From: Phallusia mammillata
Lineage: Eukaryota; Chordata; Ascidiacea; Phlebobranchia; Ascidiidae
Reading direction: 5' to 3'
Length of the DNA stretch: 64,000 bases
NCBI GenBank assembly: GCA_003260075.1
Contig: QLIY01000261.1
Coordinates: 62,001-126,000, forward strand
The notes beneath the pieces are model-generated. The model was not told the DNA's origin and searched no databases. It saw only the letters and a list, made by a program, of their open reading frames with translations. Below, in pieces: positions 56,635 through 64,000 of the stretch (positions within the stretch are counted from its first letter, which is position 1; each line of letters begins with the position of its first letter). Made by a program: the position numbers and the translations under genes.

Positions 56635-58540
56635 CAGGGGTGCACAGCCTTTTCGCTACGACGGCCGCATTACAGATCCTTAGTTCACCAACAGTTGCCA
56701 AAAACCTGCTGGGTTTTGTTTCAAAATTACAGATGTAAAGAAACTGGTGTATATCATACATACATAATGGCGCCCAAATAGCCCAGATTATGATCTTACA
56801 TTCTTAGTTGATGCACAGATTGAGCTACACAGTGCGAATCAGTCGTAATTATGGGTCCCCTTCCCTGAAGGGGACACATATTGATTTTACTCAAATTGTT
56901 TTTGTTTTTTTTCTTTGTTTTTCTTCCCAAAGTTTGTCCGACTCGTTTTTCCATCAAATGTTTGATGGATTTGGCTGAAATTTACACAGATGGTAGATAT
57001 AGTTATGTAGATGTGCATCCCACTTTGTTTTTGTTGATAACCCCAGTATTTACCCCGCTAGCCCCCTAAAATGGGTGAGTTTTTTAACAGTGTCAGAATT
57101 GGCTGAAATTTGGATTTCTGTATAGTATGCCATTAATAGGTGTCGATTGTTGTGTTCAACCCTGTAGTCCTAACATTTACCCCACAAGCCCCTAAAGTGT
57201 AAAACGTATTTGTATGTTACTGGGCACCACAAACGAAAGATTTCTNTTTGAAAACTTTTTTTACACAAGATTGTACGTCAAAATTACGGACATCTGCGTC
57301 CGGTAAATTCTTTATCTAGTCATAAAACTTAGGTTATGTTTTTGCGACATGCAAGTTTCTGTGCGGCCTGATACCCGAAAAATCAAATAAAACGAAACAG
57401 ATAACAAGCAGCTTCTTCTCAGGTTTCATGTTGGTTAGGCCTGCCATATTTCCATCCCTCAAAAGGAGGACACATTATTGAAAAGAACATGAAAAAATAA
57501 TTTGAGAAACTCCAAAAAATAAAAGCCTCAGTTTAACGTTTATCACAACACTAAAATAAGCTTGTATTTTTAAAAAATATAAAATTCACCTGCATCCTTT
57601 AAAAATAAGCTTAGTTTTTTTCAGAGTCATAAAATTGTCACAAATGTATTTGATAAATCAGAAATTCTTTAAAAAGGAGGACATTTGGGCACTTTGCGTG
57701 TCCTCGGAGGACAACTTATGGTTTTTGTTAAAAAGCAGGACATGTCCTCCAAAAAGAGGATGTGTAGTAGGCCTAATGTTGGTCGTCTCAGCAACGAGTA
57801 AAGGCTTGATTCACAAATACGAAATCTTTTTACCTCCTTTGTGCTATAGGTTTGGTTATTTAATTGAACTAAATTTATCTGGCGATTGTGCTAACCTTTT
57901 CTTTCCAAAGTTTATGACGATTCGGCACATCAGGTGCCGATTTTCATGTATGTACATTTCCACATGCGACTAATGAGCAGTTCTACATTTTTTGCCGTTT
58001 AAGAATGATACAACTGTTGCTAAGAAAATGCTTTGGGGTGTCACAGGTTAAATCCGTGGTTCTTGACCTTTTTATCACGCCGATCTCCCACGATATTCTT
58101 TTGCCTTTGGTCGACCCCAATAAGTTGCATCCAGCGTGTCAAACTTAAATTCGTGTTGCAGGTCATAGTTTACTATCTAATCCAAAACCCGGAAACAATA
58201 TTTTGCAATCAGTATCACGGTTTTGAACCAAACGAAGCGGTCTTATGGCATGATATTGGGGGGGGGGGTTTATGACGTGACGCTTGTGGTACCTGTTTTT
58301 TTGCATTGTTTGTACACAATAGGGAGCACAAAAAGTATAATGCATATGGCTACTAGGGTGGTAATACTCTTTTCAGTACCACAACATCTGTTTAGACCAG
58401 TTTGAAAATCAAAATATTTGGTGAGTATTTTTCATTTCCTCACGGCCGCCAGTACATACATTTTATAAACATGTTAATGCACAAACGTTGCCGAAAAAAC
58501 TTGTCTCTGTGGCCGTTCGTCCGCAGGTTGTGCACCCCTG
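56635..58540. mobile_element. hAT-type element with CAGGGGTGCACA ends, nested and misassembled
   Basis: CAGGGGTGCACAGCC at 56635 faces GGTTGTGCACCCCTG ending at 58540. Flanks ATTTAAAC (56627-56634) and ACTAAAAC (58541-58548) agree at 6 of 8. Inside are an R1 copy (56851-57245), an n at 57246, a copy of the downstream block (57247-58257) and a G-run (58258-58268), so the apparent 1.9-kb length is inflated. Confidence 0.6.
56851..57245 (+). repeat. R1 repeat, 5' part with hairpin start
   Basis: Begins ATGGGTCCCCTTC with an almost immediate inverted repeat GAAGGGGAC. It then has the T-rich stretch, the TTTGTCCGACTCG core and GCTAGCCCCCTAAAATGGGT. It breaks at the n at 57246 where R1 copies at 17380 and 27680 continue. 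Confidence 0.75.
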
Positions 58541-59700
58541 ACTAAAACTTTACGCTTATTTTTTGTTAGAGGAACGGTTTTACTATCGTTTTTATTACTA
58601 TCGTTCATAACATATGAGTTTTTATTTACAAATTAAATTTCTGTAAATGGAAAGAATTTCGGACACATGGAGTAATTTTGAAAACTTTTTTTACACAAGA
58701 TTGTACGTCAAAATTACGGACATCTGCGTCCGGTAAATTCTTTATCTAGTCATAAAACTTAGGTTATGTTTTTGCGACATGCAAGTTTCTGTGCGGCCTG
58801 ATACCCGAAAAATCAAATAAAACGAAACAGATAACAAGCAGCTTCTTCTCAGGTTTCATGTTGGTTAGGCCTGCCATATTTCCATCCCTCAAAAGGAGGA
58901 CACATTATTGAAAAGAACATGAAAAAATAATTTGAGAAACTCCAAAAAATAAAAGCCTCAGTTTAACGTTTATCACAACACTAAAATAAGCTTGTATTTT
59001 TAAAAAATATAAAATTCACCTGCATCCTTTAAAAATAAGCTGAAGATGTATATTTAGTTTTTTTCAGAGTCATAAAATTGTCACAAATGTATTTGATAAA
59101 TCAGAAATTCTTTAAAAAGGAGGACATTTGGGCACTTTGCGTGTCCTCGGAGGACAACTTATGGTTTTTGTTAAAAAGCAGGACATGTCCTCCAAAAAGA
59201 GGATGTGTAGTAGGCCTAATGTTGGTCGTCTCAGCAACGAGTAAAGGCTTGATTCACAAATACGAAATCTTTTTACCTCCTTTGTGCTATAGGTTTGGTT
59301 ATTTAATTGAACTAAATTTATCTGGCGATTGTGCTAACCTTTTCTTTCCAAAGTTTATGACGATTCGGCACATCAGGTGCCGATTTTCATGTATGTACAT
59401 TTCCACATGCGACTAATGAGCAGTTCTACATTTTTTGCCGTTAAAAAATGATACAACTGTTGCTAAGAAAATGCTTTGGGGTGTCACAGGTTAAATCCGT
59501 GGTTCTTGACCTTTTTATCACGCCGATCCCCCACGATATTCTTTTGCCTTTGGTCGACCCCAATAAGTTGCATCCAGCGTGTCAAACTTAAATTCGTGTT
59601 GCAGGTCATAGTTTACTATCTAATCCAAAACCTGGAAACAATATTTTGCAACCAGTATCACGGTTTTGAACCAAACGAAGCGGTCTTATGGCATGATATT
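57247..59700. repeat. Near-identical 1-kb direct duplication
   Basis: 57247-58257 and 58678-59700 are almost the same (starting TTTGAAAACTTTTTTTACAC, ending ATGGCATGATATT). Differences include a 12-base insertion near 59042 and a few substitutions. Copy 1 starts right after an n and ends in a G-run. Both translate to the same 112-codon frame starting MSQMYLINQKFF, which I do not consider a gene. Likely the two haplotypes of one locus placed in series. Confidence 0.85.
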
Positions 59701-59889
59701 AAAAGCAATATCTTATGCTTTCAAGGTTGCTTTAAATCCGGTAATCTTTTCGTTTCAGGCAAAAAAAACTATTACGGTGCGGACCAGATTTAAAATTGCA
59801 ACACTGCGGATATATGAAATGAGTCGTAATTAGTTTTTTAAGTTTGACAAAGACTTAAAAATGCTTTGAAATTAGTTACAATGCAACAA

Positions 59890-60080
59890 CTAATTAAGTA
59901 TGAAACTCCTGGATCACATACTTTAATAAGTATAGTCTTTTTAAAAGTTTGACGTTTTGGGCCAATGGATGAACTGCTTGGTAACTCAAGGCCCACTTAA
60001 GGATGATCAACTTCGGACAACCAACAAACATGTTTGTAAATTAAAAAAGTTTGAAGCACTTTTTTTTGACAACAGTGGGA
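59890..60080 (-). repeat. R2-like repeat fragment
   Basis: Resembles 48085-48260: TATGAAACTCC, ACTTTAATAAGTA, a GACGTTTTGGGCC segment and AACATGTTTGTAAATT, with many substitutions. It is an older copy of the family. Confidence 0.5.
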
Positions 60081-60502
60081 ACAACAAAGTCTTCGGTCGC
60101 TTTTGCAAATTACTTTGCAAGTTGGTGTCAAGAATGGGTTTGTGTGTACTGTGTAGTAACTGGTAACTGTATTAAAAACACTCAAAATATTATTGTACAC
60201 AATCCTAATAATTGTATGTTATTAAAAAAACACTACACACAGATCTGAAAGTTGATTTTGAGGAGCAGAAAACCAGCCAGTCTGATCATCGCATAAAACT
60301 CATCTTCGGAAAATAATAGTTCTAAGGCGGTAAATACAGGCAAATATTTTTTTAAACAATTAGCATCCTCATGAAGAAACAACATTTGCAAATAGATGTT
60401 TTTTTGAGTTTTTTATAGCTGTTAAGCTATTATTACATATATATTGTGCATGCATTTTTTTACACATATTTTGCACAACATTTATCAGTTTATACCCAGT
60501 GT

Positions 60503-61033
60503 CTAGCTTGCAGTTGTTCTTCTTTTTTTAACATTCCAATTATACAATCTTGCCATGGTAACCTCAGTTGTGGTGATTTGGTCTCGCAAATACTCTAAAT
60601 CACTTTTGATGGATGTGAGGTTCTTAGTTGCAGATTTATTATTTTGAGATAAAAGGTCCAAAGCCTCACTGGTGCTGTAGGAAAGCATAACATTTGCCCC
60701 AAGCCACAAAAACACTTCTTCAGTCGGGGGAATTTCGGCCTTGGCATAAAGTGCAGCAGAGAGTAAGAAGTTAGATTTTTCAGTTCCAGTCTTTTTCTCA
60801 TGCAAATGCTTTACAATATCCAAGGTTGACTTCAGCTCTGGAATTTGATGCTGAAGTCGCTTTTTCTTTTGGAGCAGGGTTATTTCCATCATCTTATACT
60901 TTTGATAGTTCTCTTCCAGTTTGCGCAAAAGAGATTCTGCGTCAGTCGTCCCCATTTCTTTCATGAATGAGTCAACATCAGTTACAAATACAGCCTCTGG
61001 AATTCCCAAATGTTTTGAAACCTCCGCAGTCAT
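60503..61033 (-). CDS. VBP1: Prefoldin subunit 3 (VHL-binding protein 1)
   Basis: A 176-residue protein in one uninterrupted exon. Prefoldin is the cytosolic hexameric chaperone that passes nascent actin and tubulin to the CCT chaperonin; subunit 3 is an alpha-type subunit. The alpha-type layout is clear: N-terminal coiled coil (about residues 30-75, LEENYQKYKMMEITLLQKKKR), central beta-hairpin region with LYAKAEIPPTEEVFLWLGANVML (about 90-115), and C-terminal coiled coil ending EVTMARLYNWNVKKRR, nearly the same as in human VBP1. It is about 20 residues shorter than the human protein, mainly at the N-terminus. The frame is intact, so it looks functional. Absence of introns could reflect an old retrocopy or intron loss; I see no A-rich tract of the kind that marks a recent retrocopy. 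Confidence 0.95.
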   Translation of the reverse strand: MTAEVSKHLGIPEAVFVTDVDSFMKEMGTTDAESLLRKLEENYQKYKMMEITLLQKKKRLQHQIPELKSTLDIVKHLHEKKTGTEKSNFLLSAALYAKAEIPPTEEVFLWLGANVMLSYSTSEALDLLSQNNKSATKNLTSIKSDLEYLRDQITTTEVTMARLYNWNVKKRRTTAS

Positions 61034-61397
61034 TTTTAAAAGACTAGTTTCTGTCTTTTAAATGATTAATATTCTATTAAAAAATATGTATTTCCAGGTT
61101 ATGTGTTTGCCATCATTTGAAAATTCTCAAATATAAAGCCCAAATTAAACAATTATATAAGTCATAGGGATATTATGATCCAGGCAAGGGCAACTCGTAC
61201 AATTGTGGTGGTGCAAGATGTTTTAATTACTAGTCTTACCATTGGGTTTTAAACTTTTAAAAGCAGTTTCACATATGTTTTAATAATCTCAAATTGTAAG
61301 CACAAATTATAGTTTGTATCCAACACATCCTTCTTGCATATAAGCAAATTAATACTAGAAGGGTGGCTTTCTGATATACTTCCATTTTATATATTCT

Positions 61398-61481
<84 letters not shown>

Positions 61482-62282
61482 CCCCATCCTATGCAACCAG
61501 ATGCACCCCACAAGGTTCTTGAGGTCGGTTGCGAACCTTTGACCGAACAAGGAATTCAAATAACAGGACACTTGACCATGGTTTTCTTCAATGTCCCTGC
61601 TATATGTAATAATGTAATCGTTCAAAAGTAAAAATGTGATAAAGAAATGAATATGCAAATAAAACTTGACTTGTGAGTTGCAATGTTGCATTACCGATAA
61701 AGCAGGGACCTAATAAAAATTATTCATACTGTTGTGACAACAGTCAACAGTGTTGCCTGAAAGATTTATTGAATTATACCACAAGTATATTTAACTGAAT
61801 AAATCATGTTAACCTTGTAAAACCAAATTTTCTCACTTCTCGTTGCCAAGTGACTTTTACAACCGAACAGCATGCTGTGCACCACACGTTACACTTTACA
61901 TGTACCTCGTATACTATTGGTATTTTCCGTAACAGTTACAACTTAACCACAAATCGTTACATGCGAATATTTACGCAAAACAAATATATGAATAAGAAAT
62001 AATTTCCTCAATTTAAATCCAATGCAGAGTTGTTTTTTGATAAATGACCACTTTCTTCAATAATATTGCATGTTTGTAACTTTAATTGCATCCTTCCATG
62101 CTTCTCAGCTGTCTTGCAGTCATTGGATCGAACTCAAAATTTGCAAGATTTCTATGCACCAACTGTTTGTTGGTTACGGTTGACTACGTATTTTTTTAAA
62201 AACGAAAACCTGTAAACAGCAAACTTTTGGGCGCATTACTCGGGTAAATCAAGAAAAAAAAAGACTTGAAATGCAAGGATCA
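61034..62282. other. Divergent spacer between VBP1 and GTF2A1
   Basis: Contains a solo R1 end fragment at 61361-61397 (minus-strand CCACCCTTCTAG followed by T) running straight into the 82-base G-run 61398-61479. The rest is AT-rich with no exon seen. It would hold the VBP1 promoter near 61050-61250. Confidence 0.55.
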
Positions 62283-62903
62283 TATATAAAGGAACTTTCT
62301 GTTATTTTACGGAGCACCATTTAAGAAAGCGCTGATGAAGTGAAGTAAGCGCAATATGGATAAACCAGTCGTCTGTGGTAAACCACTAAGTAGTAGTTAG
62401 TAGTCTCTGGTTAAAACATACATACCAGCTATCTATATCTATTGATTGCGTGTGATTCTTAATATATATTTTAATTCACTTCAGCTTTATCGCAATTTGT
62501 CATTTTGGCCATTAAATTGTGTTTAACTGTTTAATCCTACGACACTTTTAAAGTTCAAAAATTTGGTTTTATTTTTATCGCAGAACATATTTACAAGGCA
62601 GAAGACCCTTTTTAAAAAAACTGTAAATTCTTGTAAACCACCACAAGGTGTCGCGTGACCAAATAAGAATGCGTGGTCATTGCGGATCGCAGTCAAAGAG
62701 CGAAAATGTGAATGGTTGGTATGTTTGTAAGTCGTGTACCGACAGAAGCAACTTGCTAAATACTTGAACCTTATTTTGCTTTGTGTTGGCTAGGCCATTT
62801 GCGCCTAATGTATACGTCATCTGTCAACATACCACAATTGGATGGAACAGCATTTTCATATTTATCGCCAAACAATCATTCATTTTTTTTCAATTTTTAG
62901 ACA
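62283..62903 (+). promoter_or_regulatory. GTF2A1: Probable TATA promoter and 5' UTR intron of GTF2A1
   Basis: TATATAAA at 62283-62290 is a strong TATA box. About 30 bases downstream transcription could start near 62315. A consensus donor GTAAGC follows at 62345. An acceptor, T-rich then TTTTTAG, ends at 62900, three bases before the GTF2A1 start codon. This gives a short untranslated first exon, about 30 bp, and a 556-bp intron. The reading rests on signal quality and spacing only. Confidence 0.5.
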
Positions 62904-63872
62904 ATGGCCAAGTCGTCAAATCCCAATCAGGTTTCCAAACTGTATCAAACTGTTATAGATGATGTTATAAACAACATTAGGGAGTCTTTCTTAGATGATG
63001 GTGTAGATGAGCAAGTGTTACAGGAACTGAAGCAAACATGGGAAGCAAAAGTTGTCCAGTCCAAAGCAGTTCAAAATCCAACTGACGATATCAGGCATGC
63101 TCCTGGCGCACAAATGCCGATGTATGTGTATGCCAACACTTCAGGGGGCAATGATGCCTTGCCCCACCAAGTCGTTTATCGGACAATTCCTGGTGGACAA
63201 GCCTTACAGATGACCGGTGCTGGACAACAAGCAGCAATGGCTTTACCAAGCAGTGTTGTTTATCAACAACAACGTACTTCTGCAACTGCAAATCAAGCTC
63301 AAATATATGCATCCTACCAGCCATCCACTCACCAAAACACATCACAGGCTAAGGTTGTATTGGCCACTCAGAAGCCAGTTTCCTCATCAGCTGATGCTGG
63401 TAAACAAACACAATCTTCTGCAGTAATTCAGCTAGATGGAGCGTCAGACTGCCAACCATCCACCAGTACACACTGTATGCCTTCCAGGGAAAAAATCTCA
63501 AATAGAATAACTGATAAAAAATGCAAAGCTAAAACACTGAAGTTTATTGCACAAGTAGATGGTAATGTTGGATCCTCTTCTGAGGATGATGATGATGATG
63601 ATGACGACGATGATGAAGATGATGACGAAGAAGATGATGAAGACAAAGCTGATAAGGAAGATGTTGTAGATGAAGAACCATTGTGTTCAGATGATGATGG
63701 TTCTGATGAGGACCCTGTTGAATTGTTTGATACTGACAATGTAGTTGTGTGCCAATATGACAAAATTCACCGCACCAAATCTAGATGGAAGTTTAACTTA
63801 AAAGTAGGAATAATGAATTTAAATGGGAAAGACTTTGTTTTTCAGAAGGCAAATGGGGAGGCTGATTGGTAA
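62904..63872 (+). CDS. GTF2A1: Transcription initiation factor IIA alpha/beta precursor
   Basis: 322 residues in one exon; human GTF2A1 has 376. TFIIA stabilises TBP on promoter DNA. Residues 1-57 are the conserved four-helix-bundle part (SKLYQTVIDDVINNIRESFL, DDGVDEQVLQELKQTWEAK). Residues 60-210 are a Gln/Ser/Thr-rich spacer. Residues 226-250 are an acidic run. Residues 271-322 form the beta-barrel half (ELFDTDNVVVCQYDKIHR, WKFNLKVGIMNLNGKDF, ending EADW as DAEW does in human). A Taspase-1 cleavage motif QVDG lies at 217-220, just before the acidic run as in human. A second match, QLDG, is at 176-179. ATTAAA about 35 bp after the stop may be the poly(A) signal. Confidence 0.97.
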   Translation: MAKSSNPNQVSKLYQTVIDDVINNIRESFLDDGVDEQVLQELKQTWEAKVVQSKAVQNPTDDIRHAPGAQMPMYVYANTSGGNDALPHQVVYRTIPGGQALQMTGAGQQAAMALPSSVVYQQQRTSATANQAQIYASYQPSTHQNTSQAKVVLATQKPVSSSADAGKQTQSSAVIQLDGASDCQPSTSTHCMPSREKISNRITDKKCKAKTLKFIAQVDGNVGSSSEDDDDDDDDDDEDDDEEDDEDKADKEDVVDEEPLCSDDDGSDEDPVELFDTDNVVVCQYDKIHRTKSRWKFNLKVGIMNLNGKDFVFQKANGEADW

Positions 63873-64000
63873 ACTGAACACTGCATAGTTTTGTCATTGT
63901 GAAATTCATTAAAGAACCTATCTTGATGTTATTTTGCTAACCCCGACTTCATGATGGTCTCCAAAATGCATATGGAACTTATATACATTAATTTTTTTAA
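63873..64000 (+). other. GTF2A1 3' UTR and window end
   Basis: Short AT-rich tail; ATTAAA at about 63908 is a candidate polyadenylation signal. Nothing else is seen before the window ends. Confidence 0.5.

Noticed and set aside
57635..57973. 112-codon open frame found identically at 59078-59416
   Set aside because: Identity reflects the duplicated block; no domain, no splice context, and it sits in repeat-rich DNA.
63428..63763. Polyserine open frame on the minus strand
   Set aside because: Antisense of the acidic codon run in GTF2A1.

Overview
This is a stretch of animal nuclear genome, most likely from an ascidian tunicate (Ciona-like). The evidence is single orthologues of vertebrate multi-copy genes (one FNDC3, one COG3), short AT-rich introns of about 100-1700 bp with GT-AG borders, patches of CpG-rich and CpG-poor DNA side by side, and many small hAT-type elements. 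The species assignment is inference; nothing here is bacterial or viral.

Layout. 1633-20391 (+): FNDC3 orthologue, about 23 coding exons, nine fibronectin type III domains and a C-terminal membrane anchor. 23462-31660 (+): a 17-exon gene with a C-terminal FAM194 domain (ERICH6-like). 32650-35256 and 37660-41495 (-): two tandem class A (rhodopsin-like) G-protein-coupled receptors with six matching exons each. About 43880-54038 (-): COG3, the Golgi tethering subunit, 20 clear exons with the last exon apparently cut off. 60503-61033 (-): prefoldin subunit 3 (VBP1), single coding exon. 62904-63872 (+): TFIIA alpha/beta precursor (GTF2A1), single coding exon with a probable TATA promoter and 5' UTR intron upstream. 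The genes are functionally unrelated housekeeping or cilium/testis/membrane genes; no operon logic is visible. FNDC3 and the ERICH6-like gene are head-to-tail, ERICH6-like and receptor A converge, and VBP1 and GTF2A1 diverge.

Between and inside the genes are several non-autonomous hAT elements with 8-bp target-site duplications, plus two interspersed repeat families (here R1 and R2) that share a start hairpin. R1 ends in CTAG next to T at every visible insertion.

The strongest unexpected signal is technical. About 20 runs of pure G (or C), 7-98 bases long, and several single n's are scattered through the window. Most are flanked by duplicated, or in one case inverted, copies of neighbouring sequence. 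They look like false joins between overlapping or allelic contigs. They break one receptor exon, duplicate COG3 and receptor exons, and invert an ERICH6-like exon, so gene models here need care.
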